Source of the DNA: Cercophora sp. LCS_1 | Lineage: Eukaryota; Ascomycota; Sordariomycetes; Sordariales; Lasiosphaeriaceae | Direction of reading: 5' to 3' | Assembly (NCBI GenBank): GCA_036250225.1 | Contig: JAPZLL010000016.1 | Location: 248,001 to 312,000, forward strand | DNA length: 64,000 nucleotides | Part shown: positions 1-10,680 of the stretch, piece after piece | Layout of the letters: each line of letters begins with the position of its first letter | How positions within the stretch are numbered: position 1 is the stretch's first letter | Notes under the pieces: generated by a model | What the model was told of the DNA's origin: nothing | Databases searched by the model: none | What the model saw: only the letters and a program-made list of their open reading frames with translations | Made by a program: the position numbers and the translations under genes

Positions 1-569
1 TATCCTTTAGTCTACATTAAGGTATGTAAGGTGGTCTGGGTAAGGTAGCTGGGCCTTGCCGATTTGTTGACCCGGGAGTGGATACGCTTGCTATCTAGTG
101 CCTTTGTTTAGGATCCTACGGGATGATTCTTGAGCTTGGTAGTTCGAATCGGAGGGGGTTTCGTTTCGGCGACAAGGCCAGTTGAGCATCTCCATAGATT
201 CTCCTCGCAAGCCCTAAAGTCCGGAACAGCGGCGGGAACTCGATGCAGGCTGCGTAATCGCCTAGATCCGGTCAAACGGGTCGGACTTTCCCACCAGCAC
301 ATGCTCCTAGGCCCCTAAAAAGGGGCGAACCTAAACAAATAAAGACGCGTGTGGCGACGACTTTCATGGATATCGCATTTCTGATCTCGGTCTACTGCCC
401 CAAACAATCTCTGCACCTGTCCCAGCACCCATCATCACTCATTGCTTGCTCGTCCATGTTAATCTCCAAGTCGTGGGTTATGCACCCAATAACTGTAGCC
501 CCTTCTTCAGCTGCCGGAAAGCCAAAAAAAACACCGCCTCTCTCATCATCCCATCCCAACGTGCTCCCT
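1..569. other. Left edge, 3' flank of palA
   Basis: No gene is supported here. Short open frames occur on both strands, but none shows a start context, splice sites or a recognisable product. It lies downstream of the palA stop codon and probably holds its 3' UTR and terminator. Confidence 0.5.
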
Positions 570-3500
570 TCATTTCCAAGCACTCAAGCCAGCCCAAGGA
601 TCACCCTGGGAGTATGGTGCTTGTTGCGACTGAGGCGATCTCCCACTAGCGTTAGGGTTTTGTGTGTAGTAGTCGCTAGTGTTGTAATGCACCGTTTGTT
701 GTGGCCCCAGCGGCGGTGGACCCGGCGGAGGAGGTGGTGGCACGAAACCCGGAGGGATGAACCCGGGGGGCTGATGTTGCTGCTGCTGTGGCTGCTGCAT
801 CGCCGCCGGGTTTCCGTACGTACTAAAGCGCTGTGGAAATGACGTCTGGTTAGGAGGCGGCGAAGCCGGTCCGCGCCCGATGTTGAACGTCGTTTGATTT
901 GGCGGGGGTGAAGCCGGACCGGGGATCCGGCCGTGCGAGCTCGGGTTGTACGTCATAGTGTTGAAGCCGCCCGGACCGGGTTGTGGTAGAAAAGACTGTG
1001 GGGTGTTTGTTTGGTTGGGCGGTGGGGATTGGGGGACTTGGTATTGCCCGTTGAAGTTCGTCTTGGGATACATTGGCCCTGTCGGACTGAACGATAGAGG
1101 GGCGGGAATGTTGGGTCGCGTTGTCGCTGGCTTTTGTTGCTGCTGGTTTGATGGCCCCGTCGACATGCGTTCCATCAAGTCTCGTAACCGTTCCTGCTCC
1201 AACGCAGCCTGTGCGTTCTTGTTGGCGGCCCGGTCTTGCTCAATCTGGTTCAGAAGTTGAGCGCCTTCCGACCGACGGTTGTTCACAAACGTTTCCACGT
1301 TCTTTTCTAAGCTCTCTACCGTCTCCTTCATTTCCTTGTACCAATTCTTGGCACTCTGTAGGCCGGCCTCGAGGTCTAGGAACTCTTGATATGCCCGCTT
1401 GTACTTGCCAATCACTGACGCTCTTTGCCTCTGGATCGACTCGTATTTGCTCTGTTCCGCTCGGACACGCTTGTCCTGTAGAAGATTGTTGAATGTGACG
1501 GTGAGTTCGCGCATCAGTGCTGCTTGCTTGTGGCCTGCTTGCACTATGCGCTGCTGATGATTCCGATATTTTTCAAGCTCGGCTTGAAAGAGCTGCTGTT
1601 CAAAGTTGGCAATGGACTTCTTGTTGAGTATCAATATCTGCGAGATGTCGTCGTTGTGTGCCTACTGCTGTCAGCTTGCAACTCATCCTGCACGCGGCTT
1701 TGCCACACACCTTCTCCTTGAGATCCTTGAGCACCTGGACACGCTCTCGCTTGATGAGATTGAGTCTTTTCAGGATATCCTCGACCTTTGCAATTTGCTC
1801 CACCACGCTCGGCCCGCTGTCATCAAAATCGGCGTCTAGGAGGTTGGCCTCAGTGTTTGGGCTGTTGGAATTACTCGTTTTCCGCCCCTTGCTCACGGCC
1901 CTCTGAAACAAAGCATCAACCTCCCCGCTCTGTGCAGCAACACGCATCTCGTCGAATTCGGTTTCGTTCTGTCTCAGCTTCGTTGCAAGCTGGCCGTCGC
2001 TCCTCGCTGCTTCTTCCAACGCCTCCCTGTAGTTGCGGATATCGCTCCTTAGCGTCGAAGTAAGCCGTGCGCTTGGCTGCTGTGTCCATTCGTTTTCGTA
2101 CTTGGATCTCATCTTTTCGCACACGCTCTCCTCCATATCAAGCTGTTTGGTGCTCTTTTCCAAGGCGGCGATAATCTTTTGCTTCTCAGTGCTCAGAATC
2201 TCGAAAATCTTGGCCGGATTCTCGTGGTCGGCCACATCGACGCACCACGTCCTGAAGTCATCGTCTGGAAGGATTTCTTGATCGAACCCCCCCTTCAGAA
2301 CCTGCAATGCGCCGGGCAGCCTGAGATAATCCAAGCTGGCAGCCATTTCGCTGTTGGCCGTATCGACTCTTTCCGTCTCGGCTCTAACCAGCTTCGCCTT
2401 TTCCTCGTCGTATAGACTCGCAGATTCAGTGACGGCCAGAGGTATTATCTTGGCGAACAAGTCCGGCCCCGTTATTCTCTGTATATCCTGACCGGCGTAG
2501 AGCTCGCTGACCGGGATCGGCTTTGCCGCAGGAAGCTTGGGAACGGGAGAGACCCCGGCCTCGGCAGGCACAGGTTGGTGGTAGATATAATCGTTGTCCT
2601 TTGCGAACTCGCGCAGTCTCTCCTGCACCGCGGCGCAGTGTCTCTTTGTGATCTCCGTCAATATGGGCGCGCAGTCTGCTGAGAGGTTGGAGCTTGGCGG
2701 TATGGAGCTGGGGAAGTTGCTTGCTATCCTATGCGCCTCCCGGGCATACGTCTCTGCGACCTGAAGTCTTGCAACGGCCATGCCGTGTGAGTTTGCGTCG
2801 TCGTCGGCGAGGGCTTGGAAAAACTGGGCCATGGAGCTCATGAGGTTGAATTTGGCCTGCTTCGTTGTTAGCGGCCTTACACCACCATCGACAATGAATA
2901 GACGTACCTGTACCATCAACAGCCAAACCTTCTCAAATATGGCCTTGTTGACATTCTCTTGAACTCCCTCAACAGCCTGACTATAGAGCGTAGCCGCCTG
3001 ACTCGACAACTTCGCAAGCAACCCCACCTTCTTCTGATCGGTGATCTGTTTCTCCAAAAACACTTCCTGAGCCTGGGCCAACATGATGGCTATCAACGTC
3101 TTGACTGTTTCCCGACTCAGATCCGACGAAGGGGCATGGAGGAAATTCTCGTTGATGTATGTGAACATTCCGGCAGACGCTTGGAAAGAGTGATACGCTG
3201 TCTTGAGCCCCGTCTCTTCTGATCGCGTCTGGTGGGCGGCATGGCAAGACAAAACTGCCGATATATTAAAGATTATAGAGGCCTTTTCGAACGCCAACGA
3301 GTGCTGGGCCGTGGCCTTGTGTGTGAAGGCATCGAACCTATCGATTCACCCCGTCAGCAAATGTTTACCACTCCGGACAAAGAGCCTGCTGTTACCATGT
3401 AAACGAGATCTTGATGTGTTGCTCATCGACGGGAAACCTCAAGTCCAACAGTTCCAACTGGCCGTAATAACGATATAACAAGTCCCGGCCAGCCGTACTA

Positions 3501-3673
3501 TCTTTCCCTGCGCCTCTCATGTCCTGGCGCAGGCGGTTGAGGGTTGCGCACTCCTCCGCATATCGCTCTGGGTCATCACCGTAGGTGTTTTGAATGTAGG
3601 ATTTAAGGGGGGCAATCCAGTCGATCTCGTTGGTAGCCTTTAGAGGCACCGAAATCATGGGCGCCTGCGCCAT
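570..3673 (-). CDS. palA: PalA/Rim20-type pH-response protein (BRO1 domain)
   Basis: Exons 3673-3396, 3337-1711 and 1661-570 join in frame to 998 residues. The introns are 58 and 49 nt, and the second join restores LKEK|AHNDDISQ. The N-terminal half is a BRO1 domain (ALIX/Rim20 family) and contains AQHSLAFEKASIIFNIS. The middle is a long helical V-domain, and the last ~150 residues are Pro/Gln-rich with three SPPPNQT copies. In fungi PalA is the ESCRT-linked adaptor of the ambient pH pathway. It binds YPX motifs in PacC and presents PacC to the protease PalB on endosomal ESCRT-III. The length fits palA (Neurospora prr-1). The close alternative is the paralogue Bro1, which the Pro-rich tail and overall sequence make less likely. 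The upstream region holds several PacC-type hexamers. Confidence 0.9.
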
Positions 3674-5931
3674 TTTGGGCGACGATGGCGGCCGTGTGCG
3701 CGCGACAGGACGGGCAAGGACTCAGTCGTCCCGGCTCTGTGCCGCCGATACCTGTTGAGATGGGCGCTCAGGGTGGTGTTTTGGTTCGGAGTCGGGCGTT
3801 GGGTCGGAAGGCGAGGATACGTGGAGTTGGGGGCCCGCGCGGCTCGCTCAAGGCGGGGTTCTTTGGGGTTCGTCCAGGTTGCGCTTCGGGTCCAAGCGAA
3901 CAGCTGCTGGTTTCTGGTCCCGGTATGTTGGGCCGTTGGAGTCTCTATATCTCGTACTCGGTCAAGTGGGAGAGTCTTAGGTTGTTCTGAAGCCGGGTAG
4001 ATGTCTGTATGCACGACTTTTGTGTGATGCGTTGCGGCGGAAGGCGGCAGCGGCTCGGACGAGAACCCGCTATGACGCCTGGGCTTGTTGAGTGCCCCTC
4101 TTCGCTGCTCTGGTGGCACAGACGGAGCAGGATCTCGACAGGGGGTGCTCCTCCCTGCAGTCAAGGGAATGATGGACGCAAAGATACGATGGCTGCAAAG
4201 AACGACAATCGCGGTGAAGCGGGAACGTGGGTTTGAGATAGCATTTGGGAACTTGCGCGGCAGGATAAAGATAAGTCATCAGCAGCAGGCACCCTCAAGT
4301 TTTCATTGGGAGTTAGCCGCTGCCGCTGGCCAGCGGGTGTTTAGGCGTCTTGTCAGTGCAATGCAGCGGCCTGCGGCCTGCGGCCCTACGAACGAACATC
4401 GCTGCCGGCGGACCAACTGCAGCCAGGGCACCCAACTCCCGACCCAAAGGAGAGACCCGAGAGCCATGAAAAAGTCAAATCAAATTGCCCTCGCCGCGCG
4501 GAAACATGCAATAGCTCAAGTACCGACTCTTTTTGTCCGAATGCTCTACCCAACAGAGCTAAAAACCGCTCGTTGTTGCTGCGAGTGTGAGGCAGCGCAT
4601 ATTAGCCGCCAGCGCGCATCCCATCGCCGCCCAAAGAAGGGCAGAGAATGCCAAATCAGTCCACGACAGCAAGGCGCGGGCCCGTTGGGCCTGGCTTGCT
4701 CTCCCATTTCTGCTCCCACCTCTCCTCTTGATCGTCAGTCCGGGCTGCGCTGCGTTGCGTCTAGCGTTGAGGTGAAGGGAGCATCCATTCACATCACATC
4801 ACCTCGATGCTGCATCTCCATGCGTGGTCCCTGGCTGGCTAAGCCAAGGCTGGTCGGCTGACATGGCGATCTCCTTTCCCCCACAATCTGACATTTTGTC
4901 TGACAAGGCCCGAGGTGTTGGATGTTGGCTTGGCCGATTACCTTATCTCGCCCCTCCAGATCTCAACGCCTGGCGGCCTGCTCTTTGACCAAGACATGCA
5001 ACGAACCGTCGGATGCGCTCCCAGACAACGAGCACAAGGAAGGCCAGAAGCGTGTGATGAACTTGGGGAGGGGGCCAGAGGCACCAACACATGATGGCGG
5101 CTGCCGCGGCGAGCCAGTGAGAGCCGCCAGAGCAACGCTGTGCTGGGTGATTGGTCAACAGAACCCCCGGCACTCGCGTTGGAGAAGCGCCGTGGCGGGG
5201 AACCGCGTGGCACAACAAAGGCAACGCGGGCCGCATCTCATCTCCAAAGCCAGGAGTGTAGTGCGGCAGTCCCCTTTTGACGTTTCTTTTGGGGGCCGAG
5301 AGGGTGGCCCGGAACCCAACCGCTGAGAGCCGGAAGCAGCAGGAGAGATCTCCGTCCTTGCATTGCCCCGATTCCCATCTGATGGCCCATCCCGAGGCGT
5401 AATGCCGCCGTACATGACTACGCATCAGGTACGAGGCCGCCTTGTGCGGCCGGACCTGCGACCCAACCTTGTGTGTCGTGCTTCCGACACGGTCCTTGCT
5501 GCCGGGCCGCGCAGCCTGGCCGCCGTTGACAAGACCGGTCTCGACTTACCACATCTCAGGCCCCCCGGTCGTGTGAAGCACTCGAGCATCAACACAACCC
5601 CGAATATGCCGACGCATCGCCGTGGCAAACAACCTACCCCAATCGCCATGACGGAAAAGCATATCCTCGTGAACCCTCTTACATTTAACATATCCATACA
5701 CATGTGCCTCGCTATACTGCTCCCCGGAAGTTGCCAATTACACCCATTTCCCCTAAACCATACCAGTATTCCCAAGCCATGCACCAAAAACCGCCCGTCC
5801 ATTTTCAAAAGCTCTTCCAATTCAAAAGACCTCTCTAACTCAGCGGAAGTCCGTCGAAATTCAAGCTATTCGCCCCATCACCGTTGATGCCGAAGAACTG
5901 GAACCTATCACCCTGTTAGTGTGAATTGATA
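3674..5931. other. palA upstream region / 3' flank of the CTF1-type gene
   Basis: This 2.26 kb has no supported gene. A 258-codon open frame at 4085-4861 (+) is GC-driven and low in complexity, with no family features. The region contains the palA promoter and, at the right end, the 3' UTR of the regulator that stops at 5932. PacC-like hexamers are listed separately. Confidence 0.6.
4422..5520. promoter_or_regulatory. Cluster of GCCARG (PacC-type) hexamers upstream of palA
   Basis: Eight matches to GCCARG on either strand start at 4422, 4690, 4830, 4843, 4929, 4969, 5249 and 5515. GCCARG is the established PacC core site. At this base composition about three are expected in the whole 2.26 kb gap, and I found none between 3674 and 4421. 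PacC binding is inference only. The sites lie 0.75-1.85 kb upstream of the palA start. Confidence 0.35.
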
Positions 5932-8900
5932 CTAAGCGATCACAGAGGCATCATACCACTCGTCTACATTCAGCGTCGACGGGACCGGTTGTCCTTGGGC
6001 TGAACTACTGCTCCAACTATCGCTTGGACTTTGCCCGTCAACCATGGGCGTATCGAACGGGCCAGTCCCCCAGATATTGGCACCTCCAGCTCCTGGTTGG
6101 CCCTGTCCTTGGAAACCGATGCCCGTTTGCAGCAAGCCACTGTGGTTCTGTAAGGGGCTCCCCGCTGTGCCCTGCTTAGGTGGCAATGCCTGGCCAAATC
6201 GGCCTCCTGATGCATCGCCTTGCAGATTGTGCGATTGCATCTGCGCCATCATGGCTGGATCGAGGGACTGATGTGCCTGCGATGGTGAAACATAGACGGG
6301 AAGGGCCGAGTTTTCGGGAAAAAGCTGGTCGGGTTGGAAGTTCTCCCAGATCGCTTGCGAGAGGTTGGGCGAGTTGCGGGTGACAAGGTAGAGATCAGGA
6401 GGTGTTGCAGGGACAGAAAAGGAAGGGTTAAAGGGTGTAGCCGGGCGTGTCTGCGGCCGCGATGCTGTGCCACCCATGAAGGTATCCCCGCCGTTAGCCC
6501 TGGCGTTTGGCGAAGTCATGTTGGGGGGAGGCATCGGGTTCGCGGCACCGTCATTCTTGGCCAAGCTCGGCGTCTGTGGTCGGGAGCGCTCATACGACTC
6601 TTGTGGCTGCGGCGTGTTCACACTGAAGTCGATGGCCATTTCGTCGTATTTCCGCTTCTGGTCTTGCTGGACCCGGTGTTGCTCGAGCTGGGCCATGGTT
6701 TGCTGCGCCTTACGGTGACGCTTGCCCGCTGCCTTTTGCAGTCTCTCCTCGAGCACCTTGTTCCCGAGAATGGACTCAAAGAGGGTGTAAACCATCTTCC
6801 CGACCAACCACACCTTGGAGATATCTTTCAAGGCGCCCATGCACGTTCGTATCCGATCCTGGGTCACCTGTTGTATCGATGGAACGGGCGATCTCATCTG
6901 ATACACATGCATGATTAGGGCGGAAAACAGGCTGTATACCACGAAGGCTGGGCAGTATCTCAGCTCGCCGTGTGATGAGAGATTCTCAATGATCGAGGTG
7001 ATCATAGCCGCCGCCTGGAAGGCAATGTTTCTGGAGGGGTACGCCGAATCCTCGGGGAACGACCTGGACGACCCGCTGGGAGGCATGTGTGCCCGATGGA
7101 GAAGACAGAGCGTAGTATAGTAGTTGGAATGAAGCAAGGCCGACCAAAAGTGGTGCCTCGGCATCTCCCAGTAAACCAATTTGGGGCAGTTCTGAAGCCA
7201 GTCCGCAAGCGCCATATCGCTGTGCGTCAAATCTATCGCGTTCTGTCGCCGCCCTTTGGACGCTACTGAATATTGCTGGGAAAGAACCAGGCCCATGATC
7301 TCGCAGAGTTTGACGTACTGTAGGAAGAAGTGAACGTGAATCGGATCGGCGGGGTATTCACTCGGCTGGTCCGGCTCGTCCTCGATAAAGTCGTCTTCGG
7401 TCAACATTTCAACGTCGGAATCGTCAAGGTTAATATGGCATGGGCGTCCTAATGCGACAGCAACCGATCTGTCCCTTGTAAACAGGGTCCACCAGATACG
7501 CTTCCACAGCCTCTTGTCGGTCTTGCTAAGCTGCGAACCCTCGACGCTGCGATGCATACCAGAACCTTGCGCAACGATGGTCGCAACGCGGCTCCAATAA
7601 AACACATTTTTTGTTACATCCTCCGGCCCTTCCCAGTACCACCCCATGAGGAGCAGAGATTGAACTATCGTGACCCGGTCGTCCTCGTAGTTAGCATCGT
7701 ACAAGGCCTTGGCTCGCTTGTAGAAAGTGAGGGCAGCAGGCGTCGATGAACCGTTTGCGTCCATCAGCTGGGGATTCGTGCAGACGCGTGACCCGGCCAG
7801 CAGGACAGCCTGCAATAAAAGGAGCGATGGTGGGTTCTTCGGGTCCTTGTATTGACGCATAAACTTCGTTCGATTGATGACCGGTACAATGGGGTGAACC
7901 CAGGTAAAGTATGCCTCGATCAGCTCGTCGCAGAGAGACCGCGGAGGCAACAAGAAGGCGCCTCGCTGGTGCAGGATATCGATTTCGATGTTGTCCAACT
8001 GCGTCAAACGAGCTCTTGATCCTCTAATATTGTCTGGAAGCGGGTAGTGCACAACGTCCGAGGCGCTCTGGCGGTCGTGAACCAGCAGTGTCAAGTTAGA
8101 AGACTCCCCCATGTAGGCCACCCTCCCAGCTTCGGTGATGGGCGCTCTGGTGAACTTGGGCTTCATAACGAGATTCATGTAATTGGCGAGTGTGGCCTGG
8201 TCAAATTCTTCCTTCTTCTGCGCCTCTTCAGAGTGTGCTGCCGACGGCGTGGCCTCGTGGGTATGATAGACGGCGGGAGGTCGTGTGCCACTCGGAAATG
8301 CAGTTTGACCTGGTGGATGCGGCGACCGTTCATCGGGATCTCCTCGTTCGCTTTCCCGTGGTCAGCCCTGCGGAGGCAGAGACCTTGGCGAAGGGTATCA
8401 GGGGTCGCTATCTCACCTATCTGAGTCCTTGGACTGTGTAGAGGCGGCGGTTTGCGCCTTCTTGCGCTTCGGGGTTGGGATGCGACATTCGATAGAGAAT
8501 GCAACGCAGTTGGTACACGGGACACCGAGGCTCGCGGCATCGCAGCGGACCTACATTCGTCGATGTGAGCAGAGTTGACAGTATTCTGGAATACACAAGG
8601 AGCCGAGGTTGGGTTGGAAGGAGTTGGAATGGTGCTATCTTGAAGGAGACGTTCGTACTTTACGGGCGTGGCAGGTCTGTAGAAATCAATGGGTCAGCGC
8701 GGGATTCAACATTGATAACGCCGTATGGCCAGATGGGGAGGGGGGAGGGGTTGAGCCGAGGCACAATGAAGATGCCCGATCAAATCCACTGGCGGTTGGT
8801 TGGCGGAACAAGTGGCTCAACGAATAATCACGGCACACTCACTTCACAAGCTCGTGACGCTCGTTGTCTTTTTGATGAAACAATGTCAGCGAAAATGACG

Positions 8901-9087
8901 CCCCTTTTCGTCGTTGGAATGTGCCGGCTGTTCGAACCCACCTCCTGAAGCTCATCTGTGCGGCTGTTGCGGCCGTTGAACCCGTCGTCGCTGCCGATTG
9001 CTGTGGCGGCGACACGGATGCCGTGGGCGGGGACGGATTCAGTTGCGACTGTGACGCCGTGTCGCCCGACGCTGTGTCGACGTCCAT
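5932..9087 (-). CDS. CTF1-beta/FarB-type Zn2Cys6 transcription factor
   Basis: Five exons (9087-8942, 8867-8843, 8676-8659, 8550-8417, 8350-5932) join in frame to 913 residues. The zinc cluster at residues 56-85 has Cys56-x2-Cys59-x6-Cys66-x8-Cys75-x2-Cys78-x6-Cys85 and reads RACETCHARKVRCD. It is assembled from three exons, two of them only 25 and 18 nt. Downstream lies the fungal-specific transcription factor domain (about residues 190-560), including HPIVPVINRTKF and ALGRPCHINLDD, then a Gln/Pro-rich tail. The cluster and the segment after it match cutinase transcription factor 1 (Fusarium) and Aspergillus FarA/FarB, which activate fatty-acid use and cutinase genes in the nucleus. The FarB/CTF1-beta subtype is a judgement. 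Introns 1 and 4 end in AAG rather than CAG/TAG, each preceded by a CTGAC branch site. Confidence 0.85.
8659..8676 (-). other. 18-nt microexon inside the zinc cluster
   Basis: The six codons T-C-H-A-R-K are flanked by TTTCTACAG on the 5' side and GTACGA on the 3' side. Without this exon the cluster would lose its second cysteine and the basic ARK segment. Both joins are phase 0, so skipping it would keep the frame while destroying DNA binding. Confidence 0.85.
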
Positions 9088-10680
9088 CTTGAGGTTTCGG
9101 CGGGGATCGTTGTCTGAGTGTCGGGCAAGGGGGACGCGCGAAACTTGTAAGCACGAAGGAACGGAGCCGGAACTGCTGGAGCTCCCTCACTACGCTCTCT
9201 CACTTAGGTTATGGGGTTGCGCGTGCCGCCACCGCCGGGGCAAGAACGATCGATGGCAGCCGTTCCAAACGACCGCTTTAGCGTATGGGCCGGGCTATCC
9301 GCAAAACCGCCGATGTGCAGTCGTAAATGGGAACTGCGCTCTCTTCTACCTCCTGTGGGATTGCTTCTCTCGCCGTCCTGTCGAATGGACAAGGGGGTGG
9401 GTTTTATTGGAGGTGTTCGGTGCGTTCATGCGAGAATGGGTGACGGGAAGATTCCGGTCGACGGATGCGGGTGGGTGCCGCTGCGATGGCCACTGGATGC
9501 CTACCTTCTTGCCTGCCGTCCCCGGATTTGAGGAGCTGATATTGCGCAGTAGCGCGCAAAACGGCTAGGAACTTGTATTATATTTACGCTAGCAGCAGCT
9601 TCAACTGCTTGGCTCTGTCCGGGTGTTGGTGGCCCTCTCGCGTGACGGGGATTGGGGCTGGGGAAACTACGCCGGCTAGTCTGTAGTCTTTTTGCTTAGC
9701 TCCGCGCCTTGTTCGAGATTTGTCTGCGTGCCTCACCGATCCTTTTCATTGCCGTTCCCGTCTCATGGGGTTGCGACAGTTGGAGAGGGCCTTGCAGGGA
9801 AACAGAGGGAACCCCTCAGCGGGTCGGCAGCTGAGGCGTCGTCTGACTTCCAGCATGTGATGGAGAGCGCCCAGCAAAACCACGCACTGGCCAAGTGTTG
9901 ATCAGACAGCCCAAGAGCCAGGGTCGTGGATATGGAAGGGCTCTGTTTGGCCGATGGCGGCCCGGAAGAGGGGCACTCTTGGCAGCACACGACGACGAGA
10001 TTTCATCGCGGGGCATCGTGCCGGAAGGGGAAAAGACGCCCGGCTTGAGCGAATCTGGGGGAAATCTTGGCTTCAACACAAGAGCACTGTTGGGAGCTAA
10101 CTTGTGCAGGGGCTTCGCACATCATCCCTTCCCATGCACATCTCCTTCAACGATGCATCTCGATCCCGAGTTGGTTGGGAATTCTCTCTCGTTCGTGTGA
10201 TCCCGTCCCGATTCTTTCTCGCCGAACTCTTCCAACCACCCCCGCATCGCCCGGCTCGGACGTCGAACTAGCACGTATCAGAGGCTTGCGATGGAGACAT
10301 ATGGATCCGACTAGACGGATAAATCATGGAGGGAGCGGATTCTTGCGCATGCGGCCCGCGCGGATCGACTTGTCAGTGAGGCCAAGAGATGCCCGCGACG
10401 TCAACCTTCCGATATCTCTACCCGAAAACCAGCGCCCGGGGGCATTCAGTTGAGCATTCCGTTAGGAGGTGGGCCCAGTTTGATCGCAAGCCATGCCTGT
10501 TACGATGTCTTGGGGCGAGACCGTCTCCCTCCATACCGTACACATCTTCACCAACTGCACCATGCATGATCCGGCGAATGACAAAAAAACAAACTCGTAA
10601 CGCCTTGCCTATGAAAGATCGCCGACATCACCCGCCCTGTATCCCAGAATGCATCTAGACTGTTACAAGACATGTACATA
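9088..10680. other. Intergenic: promoter of the CTF1-type gene / 3' flank of mcd4
   Basis: This 1.6 kb has no supported gene. The short open frames on both strands have no introns, motifs or recognisable products. It is the upstream region of the regulator starting at 9087, and the long gap is consistent with a regulated promoter. Confidence 0.55.

Noticed and set aside
351..842. 163-codon frame at the left edge (+)
   Set aside because: Its 3' half overlaps the palA Pro-rich tail in antisense, and the rest has no recognisable feature.
4085..4861. 258-codon open frame upstream of palA
   Set aside because: Arg/Ala/Pro-rich composition typical of chance frames in GC-rich DNA, with no family features or splice links. 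An opposing frame overlaps it.
8921..9568. 215-codon frame on the + strand
   Set aside because: Antisense to exon 1 of the CTF1-type regulator and its promoter. Cys-rich only because of GC-rich DNA.
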